This document shows positions 49,009 through 57,759 of a stretch of DNA of 64,000 nt, one piece after another. The position numbers and the translations under genes were made by a program. The notes under the pieces were generated by a model. It saw only the letters and a list, made by a program, of their open reading frames with translations. It was not told where the DNA came from and searched no databases. The first letter of the stretch is position 1, and each line of letters opens with the position of its first letter. This DNA is from Mesorhizobium sp. LMG 17147 (GTDB lineage: Bacteria > Pseudomonadota > Alphaproteobacteria > Rhizobiales > Rhizobiaceae): assembly GCF_024297145.1 (NCBI RefSeq), contig NZ_JANCTC010000001.1, positions 248,001-312,000 of the forward strand, written 5' to 3'.

Positions 49009-49557
49009 ATGCCTTTACCCGCCAACTCGCCTCTCTACGCTGTTGCCGATGATATCGTCAATGCCGCGAAGGGGCCAGATCCCCTCGAAGCGGTAAGGAC
49101 GGTCCTGGGCGACTACACCAACCGTTTTCACGCATCGGGAACACTCGCTCACGAAGAAGACGACGACGAGGTTCTTTTGCATGCGAGTCCGAACCTGACG
49201 ATCTATCACATCACGTTGTCGCCCGGCCTGCAGTACCCGCCCCACAACCACCTGATGGATGCCTTGATCGGCATCTACAAGGGCAGCGAGACGAACTTCA
49301 TCTATCCCGTTGCCGGCAGCGAACTCGATGTTCCCGAAAGGCAGGACATCGCAGCGCCTGCCGTCGTGCACATGGCGTCAAATACCGTGCATGCGGTTGC
49401 GAATACGGGCAGCGCGCGATCCGGTGCCCTGCATGTCTATCTCGGCGATCTCACACGAACCCATCGGCAGCTGTGGAGCCCGGAAAGCAACCAGGCCGAA
49501 CCGTTTGACAATGATCGCTACCTGGCCGGCGCACGGCCCATCCAGCAGTCCGGGTAG
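49009..49557 (+). CDS. Cupin-fold protein (cysteine-dioxygenase-like)
   Basis: 182 residues. YPPHNHLMDALIGIYKGSE has two His and a Glu of a cupin metal site; the third His is in NTVHAVAN. The layout resembles small thiol dioxygenases more than storage cupins. GGGAGG lies about 10 bases before the ATG. The divergent GntR gene, 99 bases away, suggests induction by a small acid. The substrate is not identifiable. Confidence 0.75.
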   Translation: MPLPANSPLYAVADDIVNAAKGPDPLEAVRTVLGDYTNRFHASGTLAHEEDDDEVLLHASPNLTIYHITLSPGLQYPPHNHLMDALIGIYKGSETNFIYPVAGSELDVPERQDIAAPAVVHMASNTVHAVANTGSARSGALHVYLGDLTRTHRQLWSPESNQAEPFDNDRYLAGARPIQQSG

Positions 49558-49732
49558 GAATGAGCAGAGGCGTCGCGGGCGGCAAATTTGGCCGTGATCA
49601 GCGGACCCGTCGGAATCGCGTCACACTTGTCACTCTCGCCAATCCGCTATCGCCCCTATCCTGGCTCATGACCAATCAGCAACACGTCGCGCCGGGAATG
49701 GTGCGACAACAGACCAGCAAGGGAGATGCACA

Positions 49733-50518
49733 ATGACGGCACATCAGAATGGCACAGGCGAGCAGACGACGCGGCTCGCGATGAAGACACCACCGGTCGT
49801 TTCGCCTGACGCGTGGGAGGCCGCGCGCCAGCAGTTGCTCGTGAAGGAGAAGACCGTGACCCGGGCTCGCGACGCCTTGGCCGCCGAGCGTCGGCGGATG
49901 CCGTGGATGGCGGTGGAGAAGACCTATACGTTCGAGGGGCCCAGCGGAAAGATGAGCCTGCTCGACCTGTTCGAGGGCCGCCGTCAACTGATCGTCTACC
50001 GCGCTTTCTTCGAGCCCGGCGTATTCGGCTGGCCCGATCACGCTTGCCGCGGCTGCTCGCTGGGGGCAGACCAGGTCGGCAATCTTGCCCATCTGAACGC
50101 CCGCGACACCACGCTTGCCTACGCCTCGCGCGCACCCCAGGCCGACATTGCGCGGCTGAAGGCGCGGATGGACTGGAAAATGCCCTGGTACACCATCACC
50201 GACAGCTTCGATGCCGATTTCGGCGTTGACGAGTGGCACGGCCATAACGTGTTCATCCGCGATGGTGATCGCGTGTTCCGTACCTACTTCATCAACAACC
50301 GCGGCGACGAGGCGATGGGGACCGTATGGAGCTATCTCGACCTGTCGCCGCTCGGCCGCCAGGAGGTTTGGGAGGATTCGCCCGAAGGCTATCCGCAGAC
50401 GCCGACGTACAAGTGGTGGAACTGGCACGACAATTACGACGCCGAAACCGTTCCCGACAAAAAGTGGGTCGAGGTGTCGGACGCCGGAGAGGCCGCGTTC
50501 CGGAACCGCACCGAATAG
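49733..50518 (+). CDS. DUF899 thioredoxin-fold protein
   Basis: 261 residues. MAVEKTYTFEGPSGKMSLLD and FEGRRQLIVYRAFFEPG are the DUF899 N-terminal signature. WPDHACRGCSLGADQVG carries the CxxC pair, and YKWWNWHDNYD is the typical end. The family has a thioredoxin-like fold and unknown role. AGGGAGA lies before the ATG. The next gene starts 48 bases on and may be a partner. Confidence 0.88.
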   Translation: MTAHQNGTGEQTTRLAMKTPPVVSPDAWEAARQQLLVKEKTVTRARDALAAERRRMPWMAVEKTYTFEGPSGKMSLLDLFEGRRQLIVYRAFFEPGVFGWPDHACRGCSLGADQVGNLAHLNARDTTLAYASRAPQADIARLKARMDWKMPWYTITDSFDADFGVDEWHGHNVFIRDGDRVFRTYFINNRGDEAMGTVWSYLDLSPLGRQEVWEDSPEGYPQTPTYKWWNWHDNYDAETVPDKKWVEVSDAGEAAFRNRTE

Positions 50519-50565
50519 AACGTTTGGCGTCGCGGAAATGCGGCTAGGACAATTGGAGGAGCGGG

Positions 50566-50880
50566 ATGCACGTTCATTCGACCGCATCCCGCTCGCTATG
50601 CAGGACTATGGCCATGAGCGAGATTCATGCAGGCGGATCCACCGGCGATGCGAGCCCGGCCGGCCTTGGCGCAGCCGATTGGCTGTCCTTTGCGGCCGCG
50701 CCGACCTTCGCAACCATGGCGCTGCTGACGTTTCTCGGCGCAGCGCCGGATATGATGTGCTCGACCGGGCAAGATGCGTCGCCGCTGGGCGGCATGGTCC
50801 CGATGTACCTGCTGATGAGCGCCTTTCATTTGGGACCTTGGTTGAGGCGGGTCTCCGGCCGCCGACGCCGCCGCAAGTAG
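50566..50880 (+). CDS. Small membrane protein after DUF899
   Basis: 104 residues, not assigned to a family. Two hydrophobic segments (about 39-60, WLSFAAAPTFATMALLTFLG, and 73-93, GGMVPMYLLMSAFHLGPWL) with a PDMMCS turn and a basic tail (RRVSGRRRRRK). GGAGGAG lies about 6 bases before the ATG. Internal ATGs at 50608 and 50614 are possible starts. Co-transcription with DUF899 is likely. Confidence 0.65.
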   Translation: MHVHSTASRSLCRTMAMSEIHAGGSTGDASPAGLGAADWLSFAAAPTFATMALLTFLGAAPDMMCSTGQDASPLGGMVPMYLLMSAFHLGPWLRRVSGRRRRRK

Positions 50881-50926
50881 AGCTATAGCGGCCGATAAAG
50901 GCCCTTCGCGGCGAGGAGGACAGCCC

Positions 50927-51868
50927 TCACCAGATCCATTCGCCCTTCCCAAGTACCGTCACGGCATCGACAATCCGGGTAAAGCTCGAGCGGGCGCGGC
51001 CGGCCGTGTGCCTGGCTCTGAGATAGCCGTGCACCAGCCCCGGCTCCTCGAACCACCAGGCGCGTCCGCCTGCGGCAACGACGCGGTCGCGATAGGCTTC
51101 ACCGTCCGACGACAACGGGTCGCATTCGGCGGTGATCACGACGGTAGGCGGCAGATAGGCGAAATCGGCGTCGGCGAGCGGAGACAAAGTGATGTCGCCT
51201 GTAGCGTCCACTCCGCCAGTCCGGATGTTTTTATAGAACTCCAGGTCGCGCATCGTCAGCATTGGCGCTTCGGCATGCGTGACATAGGAACCGAGTGAAC
51301 GATCGCCACCAAGGCCAGGATAGATCAGCACCTGGCCGACCGGCTTTGTCACGTGGCCACGCGTCGCATGACTGACGGCACAGGCGAGATTGCCGCCGGC
51401 GCTGTCGCCGCAGAGCAGGACGGGGCATTCGTAAGTGGCGGTGGCCCATTCGAAGGCGCCCATCGCATCGTCGAAGGCGGCCGGGTGCAGATGTTCCGGC
51501 GCCAGCCGGTAGTCGACCGAGACCACCTCATAGCCGGTGCGGGCGCAAAGCTCGGCGCAGACATCGTCGTGGCTGTCGAGCCCGCCGAGGATGTAGCCGC
51601 CGCCATGGACATAGAGCACCATCGCAGAGGCGTTCGGCGCCGCGCTGCGATAAATGCGGATCGGGACGTCGTGCGCTGGCGCGGCAATGACGGTGGTTTC
51701 AGCCGTCACGCCATCCGGATAGCCGGCAGAGAATTCGCGGCACATCCGGTCGTAGATCGCGCGCTGCTCGGCGATCGTGTAGTCGATCGTATCCGGCGGA
51801 TAATACGAATTGGTCCGCTCGATGAAGGCCCAGGTCTCGGCGTCGATGAGTTTCTTGTAGTTTGTCAT
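50927..51868 (-). CDS. Alpha/beta hydrolase, HSL-type esterase
   Basis: 313 residues from ATG 51868. The oxyanion motif is VLYVHGGGYILGG, the nucleophile GDSAGGNLA, the acid in ECDPLSSD and the His in GLVHGYL. The SVDYRLAPEHLHPAA stretch is typical of hormone-sensitive-lipase relatives. It is downstream of and on the same strand as the carnitine cluster, 77 bases from the CaiD-like gene, so it might act on acyl esters such as acyl-carnitines (inference). Confidence 0.85.
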   Translation of the reverse strand: MTNYKKLIDAETWAFIERTNSYYPPDTIDYTIAEQRAIYDRMCREFSAGYPDGVTAETTVIAAPAHDVPIRIYRSAAPNASAMVLYVHGGGYILGGLDSHDDVCAELCARTGYEVVSVDYRLAPEHLHPAAFDDAMGAFEWATATYECPVLLCGDSAGGNLACAVSHATRGHVTKPVGQVLIYPGLGGDRSLGSYVTHAEAPMLTMRDLEFYKNIRTGGVDATGDITLSPLADADFAYLPPTVVITAECDPLSSDGEAYRDRVVAAGGRAWWFEEPGLVHGYLRARHTAGRARSSFTRIVDAVTVLGKGEWIW

Positions 51869-51945
51869 GGGAACGGAACGGATAGTGACGAATCCGCCTG
51901 AACACCCTCCTCTGGGACGGAACGCCGTCGTTCCAGGGACACTCA

Positions 51946-52728
51946 CTATCTGCCCTTCCACACCGGATCGCGCTTTTCGGCAAAGGCGCGAAAACCCTCG
52001 AGATTGTCCTCCGAGCCGTAGAGCGCGTCAACCGTCGGCAGTTGCCGGCGCGTCACCCGGTTCATGGCATCCTGGAAGGTCAGCGATTCTGCGACCCGGG
52101 CCGTTTCCTTGATCGCGGCGAAGACCAGCGGCGGGCCGCTGGCGAGCAGCCGGGCGATCTCCCAGACGCGGTCCTCCAGTCTTTCCTTGGGCAGCACCTC
52201 GTTGACCAGGCCCCAGCGATGCGCCTCGGCGACATCCATCCAGCGGCCGGTGAACAAAAGGTCCATGGCGACATGATAGGGGATGCGCTTCGGCAGCTTG
52301 ATCGTTGCCGCATCGGCCAGCGTGCCGGCGCGGATTTCGGGCAGCGCGAAAGAGGAGTGGTCCGACGCGTAGATGAGGTCGCAGGACAGCGCCAGCTCGA
52401 AGCCGCCGCCGACCGCCATGCCGTTGACGCAGGCGATCACCGGCTTGTTGAGGTCGCGCAATTCCTGCAGCCCGCCGAAGCCGCCGACGCCATAGTCGCC
52501 GTCGACGGCATCGCCGCCAGCCGCTGCCTTCAGGTCCCAGCCGGCGCTGAAAAACTTGTCGCCGGCGGTCTTGACGATGGCGACGCGCAGGTCGGGATTG
52601 TCGCGAAACCCCTTGAACGTCTCGCCCATCAGCCGCGACGTCTTCAGGTCGATGGCATTGGCTTTGGGCCGGTCGAGCATGACTTCGAGGATCGTGCCCT
52701 CGCGGCGGGTGGTGATGACGTCAGACAT
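51946..52728 (-). CDS. caiD: Enoyl-CoA hydratase family, CaiD-like carnitinyl-CoA dehydratase
   Basis: 260 residues, crotonase fold. The oxyanion holes are in FFSAGWDLKAAA and NGMAVGGGFELALSCD. The active acid region is LPEIRAGTLADAATIKLPKR, very like CaiD, which hydrates crotonobetainyl-CoA. Position next to the CoA ligase, acyl-CoA dehydrogenase and carnitine dehydrogenase supports this. Its start overlaps the ligase stop by 8 bases. Confidence 0.82.
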   Translation of the reverse strand: MSDVITTRREGTILEVMLDRPKANAIDLKTSRLMGETFKGFRDNPDLRVAIVKTAGDKFFSAGWDLKAAAGGDAVDGDYGVGGFGGLQELRDLNKPVIACVNGMAVGGGFELALSCDLIYASDHSSFALPEIRAGTLADAATIKLPKRIPYHVAMDLLFTGRWMDVAEAHRWGLVNEVLPKERLEDRVWEIARLLASGPPLVFAAIKETARVAESLTFQDAMNRVTRRQLPTVDALYGSEDNLEGFRAFAEKRDPVWKGR

Positions 52729-54805
52729 TTTTGTTCTCTCCCAGCACCAGCAGCGCGTCGGCGATCCAGGCGCCCTTGCCCTCGGTGCAGACGATCAGAG
52801 GATTGATGTCGAGCTCCTCGATCTCGCCGGCATTTTGCTGCACGAAAGCGGCAATGCCCGATATCGCATCGATTGCAGCTGCGACATCGGCCTTCGGCCG
52901 ACCGCGATAACCGTCGAGCAGCGGGAACAGCTTCAACCCGCGCAAAGCGGCCTCGATGTCGTCACGGGTCGCCGGCAGCATCAGTGTGACGCTGTCGCGC
53001 AACAGCTCGACCAGCACGCCGCCGGTGCCTAGCGTCATTACCGCGCCGAACATCGGGTCGCGGGTGAAGCCGACCAGCAGCTCGGCGACGCCGTCGCGCA
53101 CCATGCGCTCGACATAAAGGCCGGTGCCGAGCGGGCCGAGATCATGGGCGGCGGTGCTGACCGATTCGGCATCCCTGAGGTTGAGCCGGACCGCGTCGAG
53201 CTCGGACTTGTGGATGACGCCAAGAGCCTTCAGCGCCACCGGGAAGCCGAGCGCCATCGAGGAGATCACAGCTTCGACCGCGTTGCCGGCGCGCTCGCCC
53301 TTCGGCACGGGGAGCCCGGCCTCGATGAGCCGCGCCTTCGCCTCGGCCTCGTCCGGCGTGACATGGTCGCCGGCCGGCGCGCCGGACGCCGAAGTGTCGA
53401 TCGGCTGCGCCTGCGGCTCGCGCCACGCCCAGCCGATGAAGGCTGCCGCCTGGGCGGCGTCCATGGCCTCGGAAATGCCGAACAGCGGCACCATGCCCCG
53501 CGCCATCAGGCCGGCAGTGTATTCCTCGGGCAGGTTTTCCGGCAGCGAGGAGACGATCGCGCCCTGCGCGCTGTTGGTCTTCAGCGCCGATTCGAAGGCG
53601 CGCAGCGTCGCCCACCAGTCCGTGTCCGAGCAGCGGTCGGGACGCGGAAAGTCGAGCACCAGCATATTGAGGTCGAAGCCGCCAGACACCATGGCGGTGA
53701 AGGTGGCGGTCATCGCCGGCTCGTTGTTCCAGATGAAGGTGTGGTAGTCGAGCGGGTTGGCCACCGCGACCAGCGGCCCGAGCGTCGATTTGACCCGCGC
53801 GCGGTGCTCGGGGGTGAGTGGCGGAAACGTCACCCAGCGGCCTTCGGCGCTGTCGGCCATGACCGACGCCTCGCCGCCCGAGCAGCTCATCGATGACAGC
53901 CGGTAGCCGGGCAGGGGGCCGGTGACGTGCAGTAGCTTGAGCGCCTCGATGAAGGCGGGAATTGAATCGATCCGGGCGATGCCGAGCCGCCTCAGGAAGG
54001 CGCCGGACGCCGCGTCCGAGCCGGCCAGCGACGCGGTGTGCGACACGGTCGCCTGCCGCGCCTGCTCGGAGCGGCCGACCTTCATGGCGATAACAGGCTT
54101 CTTCAACTCGCGTGCCCGTGCCGCCAGCCTTTCGAAGCCGGCTACCGAATCGAAGGCCTCGATATGCAGGCCGAGCGCGGTGACGCGGTCGTCCTCGATC
54201 AGGCCGAGCGCCATTTCGGAAAGCCCGGTCTGCGCCTGGTTGCCGGCGGTCATCAGGAAGGCGATCGGCAGGCCGCGTTTCTGCATCGTCATGTTGATGG
54301 CGATGTTCGACGACTGGGTGATGATGGCAACACCGCGACCGCCTTCCGGCAGCCTGATGCCGCCATGCTGGTCGGGCCACAAAAGCGCGCCGTCGGCGTA
54401 GTTGATCAGCCCATAGCAGTTCGGCCCGATGATCGGCATTTGGCCGGCCGCCGCGACCAGTTCGGCCTGCAGCCGCTCGCCGTCTTCGTCATAGGCCTCG
54501 GTTTCGAGAAAGCCGGCGGCGAAGCAGACCGCACCGCCGGCGCCGCGCTCCGCCAGCGCCTTGACCACTTCGATGGTCAAGTGCCGGTTGACGCCGACGA
54601 AAGCGGCATCCGGCGCACTGGGCAATTCGGCCACCGAGCGATAGGCCTTGCGGCCGGCGACCTCGTCCTTGCTCGGATGCACCGGCCAGATCTCGCCGGC
54701 AAAGCCCATCTTGATCGATTGCGCGACGACGGCCGCCGCCTGCGCACCACCGAAGACGGCGATCGATTTCGGCCGCAAAAGACGTTCAAGCCTGTGCATT
54801 GTCAT
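52721..54805 (-). CDS. NDP-forming acyl-CoA ligase (acetate-CoA ligase family)
   Basis: 694 residues, ATG 54805 (54799 also possible). The N-terminal CoA-binding Rossmann domain is LLRPKSIAVFGGAQAA, a succinyl-CoA-ligase-like region contains IGPNCYGLINY and VAIITQSSNIA, and an ATP-grasp domain starts near residue 495. The phospho-His loop is expected in VSHTASLAG. Its place suggests it activates gamma-butyrobetaine or crotonobetaine to a CoA ester (inference). Confidence 0.82.
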   Translation of the reverse strand: MTMHRLERLLRPKSIAVFGGAQAAAVVAQSIKMGFAGEIWPVHPSKDEVAGRKAYRSVAELPSAPDAAFVGVNRHLTIEVVKALAERGAGGAVCFAAGFLETEAYDEDGERLQAELVAAAGQMPIIGPNCYGLINYADGALLWPDQHGGIRLPEGGRGVAIITQSSNIAINMTMQKRGLPIAFLMTAGNQAQTGLSEMALGLIEDDRVTALGLHIEAFDSVAGFERLAARARELKKPVIAMKVGRSEQARQATVSHTASLAGSDAASGAFLRRLGIARIDSIPAFIEALKLLHVTGPLPGYRLSSMSCSGGEASVMADSAEGRWVTFPPLTPEHRARVKSTLGPLVAVANPLDYHTFIWNNEPAMTATFTAMVSGGFDLNMLVLDFPRPDRCSDTDWWATLRAFESALKTNSAQGAIVSSLPENLPEEYTAGLMARGMVPLFGISEAMDAAQAAAFIGWAWREPQAQPIDTSASGAPAGDHVTPDEAEAKARLIEAGLPVPKGERAGNAVEAVISSMALGFPVALKALGVIHKSELDAVRLNLRDAESVSTAAHDLGPLGTGLYVERMVRDGVAELLVGFTRDPMFGAVMTLGTGGVLVELLRDSVTLMLPATRDDIEAALRGLKLFPLLDGYRGRPKADVAAAIDAISGIAAFVQQNAGEIEELDINPLIVCTEGKGAWIADALLVLGENKNV

Positions 54806-54815
54806 CTTTTCGTCT

Positions 54816-54866
54816 GAGCATGATCTTTTCCAAAGACCGGATTCCACTTTTTGGGGTCACGCTCTA
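54816..54866. repeat. Interspersed palindromic repeat, family D
   Basis: GAGCATGATC at one end and, on the other strand, GAGCGTGACC at the other, with the core TTTTCC...ACCGGATTCCACTTTTTGG. It lies between the CoA ligase and acyl-CoA dehydrogenase genes and shares a CTAG edge with the stop of the latter. This is the class of short rhizobial palindromes known as RIME-like. Confidence 0.8.
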
Positions 54867-56027
54867 GCCCCCGAACGGGCGCAGCAGCGCGCGCGAGATG
54901 ATGTGGCGCTGGATTTCGGAAGTGCCTTCCCAGATGCGCTCGACGCGGGCGTCGCGCCAGATGCGTTCCAGCGGCAGGTCGTCCATCAGCCCCATGCCGC
55001 CATGGATCTGGATCGCCTCGTCGGCGACGAAGGCAAGCATTTCGGTGGCCTTCAGCTTGGCCATGGCCATGTCCTGGTCGGTGACGGTGCCCCGATCGTA
55101 CTTCCAGCCGGCTTCGAACACCATCAGGTCGGCGGCCTTCAGCTCGGTCGCCATGTCGGCGAGCTTGAACGACACGCCCTGGAATTTGCCGATCGGCTGG
55201 CCGAACTGCTGGCGCTGCGCGGCGTATTCGATGGCGTGGCCAAGCGCCCGCTCGGCGCGGCCGAGGCAGGTGGCGCCGACCTGCAGGCGCGTTGCGCCGA
55301 GCCAGGAATTGGCGACCTCGAAGCCCTTGTGGACCTCGCCGAGTACCTGGCTCGCCGGCAGCCGGCAATCGTCGAATTCGAGAATGGCGTTGGTGTAGCC
55401 GCGATGCGAGACGTTGCGGTAGCCTTCGCGCACGGTAAAGCCCTTGGTGCCCTTGTCGACGAAAAAGGCGGTGATCTTCTTGCGTTTTCCACGCGAAGAC
55501 TCTTCCTCCCCTGAGGCCATGAAGACGATGGCGAAATCGGCGAGGTCGGCGTGGCTGATGAAATGCTTGGTGCCGTTCAGCACCCAGTCGTCGCCGTCTT
55601 GCACGGCGGTTGCCTTCATGCCGCGCAGATCGGAGCCGGCGCCCGGCTCGGTCATTGCCAGGCAATCCCATTTTTCGCCGCGAATGCACGGGAACAGATA
55701 CTTCTCGCGCTGCTCCGGCGTACCGGCCAAAAGGATGTTGGAGGGCCGCGCCACGCAGGTCCAGTGCAGCGCGTAATTGGCGCGGCCGAGCTCCTTTTCA
55801 TAGAGTAGCCAGGTCACCGTATCGAGCCCGGCGCCGCCGACTTCCGTTGGCATGTTGGCGGCATAGAGGCCGGCTTCGATCGCCTTGGCCTTGATCTCCT
55901 CGATCAGCTCGCGGCGCAGCACACCGGTGCGTTCAACCTCGCGCTCATGCGGGTAAAGCTCGTTCTCGACGAAGGCCCGCGTCGTCTCGACGATGAGCTT
56001 CTGCTCCTCCGAAAGACCAAAATCCAT
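54864..56027 (-). CDS. Acyl-CoA dehydrogenase, probable gamma-butyrobetainyl-CoA dehydrogenase
   Basis: 387 residues. The FAD and substrate loop CLAMTEPGAGSDLRGM is present, with WVLNGTKHFISHADLAD, and the C-terminal YAAQRQQFGQPIG and IHGGMGLMDDLPLERIWRD with the catalytic Glu downstream (RIWEGTSEIQRH). In the cluster it would make crotonobetainyl-CoA. Its TAG stop lies in the edge of the family D repeat. It is 3 bases from the carnitine dehydrogenase stop. Confidence 0.85.
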   Translation of the reverse strand: MDFGLSEEQKLIVETTRAFVENELYPHEREVERTGVLRRELIEEIKAKAIEAGLYAANMPTEVGGAGLDTVTWLLYEKELGRANYALHWTCVARPSNILLAGTPEQREKYLFPCIRGEKWDCLAMTEPGAGSDLRGMKATAVQDGDDWVLNGTKHFISHADLADFAIVFMASGEEESSRGKRKKITAFFVDKGTKGFTVREGYRNVSHRGYTNAILEFDDCRLPASQVLGEVHKGFEVANSWLGATRLQVGATCLGRAERALGHAIEYAAQRQQFGQPIGKFQGVSFKLADMATELKAADLMVFEAGWKYDRGTVTDQDMAMAKLKATEMLAFVADEAIQIHGGMGLMDDLPLERIWRDARVERIWEGTSEIQRHIISRALLRPFGG

Positions 56028-56030
56028 GGT

Positions 56031-57104
56031 TCAGCCTTTCTTCTTTTTCTTCAGCTTTTCAGCCTTGGCCTTTTCGGCCGCCCTGGAGGCGCTGGGCTTC
56101 TTCGCCGCAAGCTTGGCCAACTGCCTGGTGTAGTCCCTATGCAAGGCGCCGGCACCCCAGCCTTTGCTTTTGTTCTGCTTCGACAGTGCCTCCATGATGG
56201 CGACCAGATTGTCGTCGCGGATCTTTTCGAGATCGCGGATCGACAGACCGTGCGCCTGGTCGTCGGACTGGGTCGCGATCAGCTCGACCAGCTCGTCGTT
56301 GAACTCCGGCACGTCCATCAGCTTGGTCCAGGGCCATTTCAGGCACGGGCCGAACTGCGCCATGAAGTGGCGCATGCCGGCCTCGCCCCCGGCGACGCGA
56401 TAGACCTGGAACATGCCCATCTGCGCCCAGCGCAGGCCGAAGCCATAGCGCATGATGTCGTCGAGCTCCTCGACCGTGCAGATGCCGTCCTTGACCAGCC
56501 ACAGCGCCTCGCGCCATGCCGCTTCGAGCAGGCGGTCGCCGACGAAGGCTTCGATCTCCTTGCGGATTACCACCGGCTTCATGCCGATCGAGGCATACAT
56601 CTCCTTGGCGACCTCGATCGCCTCGGGAAAGGTCTGTTCGCCGCCGACGATCTCGACCAGCGGCAGCAGATAGACGGGGTTGAACGGATGGCCGACGACC
56701 AGCCGCTCCGGATGCTTCTTCATCGCCACCTGCATGTCGGTCGGCTTGATGCCGGAAGTGGAGGAGCCGACAATTGCGTTGGCCGGCGCATAAAGGTCGA
56801 TTTCGGCCAGCACGCGGTGCTTCAGGTCGAGCCGCTCCGGCACGCTTTCCTGGATTAAATCGGCATCGGCCACTGCCTCGGCGATCGTCTTGGCGAAGGT
56901 GAGCTTGCCCTCTTTCGGCAAGCCGCCGGGCAGCATCTGCTTGTAGGCGCGTCGCGCTCCCTTCATCACCTCGCCGACCTTGCGTGATGCCTCGGGGTCG
57001 GGATCGAAGATCGATACGTCGATGCCGTTGAGCAGCAGCCGCGCGACCCAGCCGGCGCCGATCACGCCACCACCGATGGCGGCCGCCTTGTTGATGATGC
57101 TCAT
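56031..57104 (-). CDS. L-carnitine 3-dehydrogenase (CdhA-like)
   Basis: 357 residues of 3-hydroxyacyl-CoA dehydrogenase type. NAD site: AAIGGGVIGAGWVARLL, and SIFDPDPEA marks NAD preference. ESVPERLDLKHRVL and STSGIKPTDM, then VVGHPFNPVYLLPLVEIVGG carry the catalytic His and Glu. The extended C-terminus with a lysine tail (KLKKKKKG) is unusual. It oxidises carnitine to 3-dehydrocarnitine. The start overlaps an open tail of another frame by ATGA (see the HD gene). Confidence 0.88.
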   Translation of the reverse strand: MSIINKAAAIGGGVIGAGWVARLLLNGIDVSIFDPDPEASRKVGEVMKGARRAYKQMLPGGLPKEGKLTFAKTIAEAVADADLIQESVPERLDLKHRVLAEIDLYAPANAIVGSSTSGIKPTDMQVAMKKHPERLVVGHPFNPVYLLPLVEIVGGEQTFPEAIEVAKEMYASIGMKPVVIRKEIEAFVGDRLLEAAWREALWLVKDGICTVEELDDIMRYGFGLRWAQMGMFQVYRVAGGEAGMRHFMAQFGPCLKWPWTKLMDVPEFNDELVELIATQSDDQAHGLSIRDLEKIRDDNLVAIMEALSKQNKSKGWGAGALHRDYTRQLAKLAAKKPSASRAAEKAKAEKLKKKKKG

Positions 57105-57192
57105 GCGGAAGCTCCGGTTCTTGTGCTGGCTGTTGCGGGGTCGGTGAGGGCGACGCGTTCGCCGGCACGGATCACGGACGCGTCATAGGCCT
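57101..57192 (-). other. Probable lost C-terminal extension of the HD-domain gene
   Basis: On the minus strand, directly after the HD stop, another frame reads KAYDASVIRAGERVALTDP and ends with a TGA that overlaps the carnitine-dehydrogenase ATG as ATGA. Removing one base near 57190 would join it to EVFAR of the HD protein, giving about 209 residues. It is coding-like and has no start of its own. Confidence 0.5.
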
Positions 57193-57731
57193 TGCCGCGC
57201 GAACACTTCGAGCACGAAGGGCCGGAAGAAATCGATCGGCAATGTCTCGTAGTCGGGGTCGAAGCTCGACTGATCCCAGCGTTCGCAAAACTCATCGCAA
57301 TCGTCGAAGTAGATGTGCCCGGCGAAACGGTCGCGGGCGTGCGGATTGCCGCCGAGGTGATGGGCGTAATAGAGGCGCTGGAAATCGCCGTGCTTTTCCA
57401 CCACCCAGGTGCATTGCTCGCGAACGAAGGGTTTCAGGATCGACGCCGCATACTCGTCGTGATTATAGGGCGCGTAGATGTCGCCGATGTCGTGCAGCAA
57501 GGCGCAGGCAATCCAGTCGGTGTCGGCGCCGTCGCGCCAGGCCCGCGTTGCCGCTTGCAGCGAATGGCCGAGCCGGGTGATCTTGTAGCCCGAGAGGCCC
57601 GCATCCAGCTGGACGAGCGCGTCGAGCAGCCGTTCGCCGGTCTTTGCCGCGTAGTCGATCTCGTGCTCGGTGAGGAAGGCATAATCCTCGCGGTCGCCGT
57701 CCTTCATGGCGGTGAATTTCACGGTCTTCAT
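57183..57731 (-). CDS. HD-domain protein with PhnZ/MIOX-like ligand set, in the carnitine cluster
   Basis: 182 residues. The metal ligands of an HD fold are visible: His56 (LGHSLQAA), His80-Asp81 (LLHDIGD), His91 (YNHDEYAA), His114 (EKHGDFQ) and Asp153 (RWDQ). RWDxxxFDP and HSLQ recall the mixed-valence di-iron HD oxygenases PhnZ and TmpB rather than phosphohydrolases. GGAGGAG lies before the ATG. It has 28 bases to the BKACE gene and no known step in carnitine breakdown. Its 3' end looks frameshifted. Confidence 0.72.
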   Translation of the reverse strand: MKTVKFTAMKDGDREDYAFLTEHEIDYAAKTGERLLDALVQLDAGLSGYKITRLGHSLQAATRAWRDGADTDWIACALLHDIGDIYAPYNHDEYAASILKPFVREQCTWVVEKHGDFQRLYYAHHLGGNPHARDRFAGHIYFDDCDEFCERWDQSSFDPDYETLPIDFFRPFVLEVFARQGL

Positions 57732-57759
57732 CGGTGGCTCCTCCCAACCGATTCCCTGT

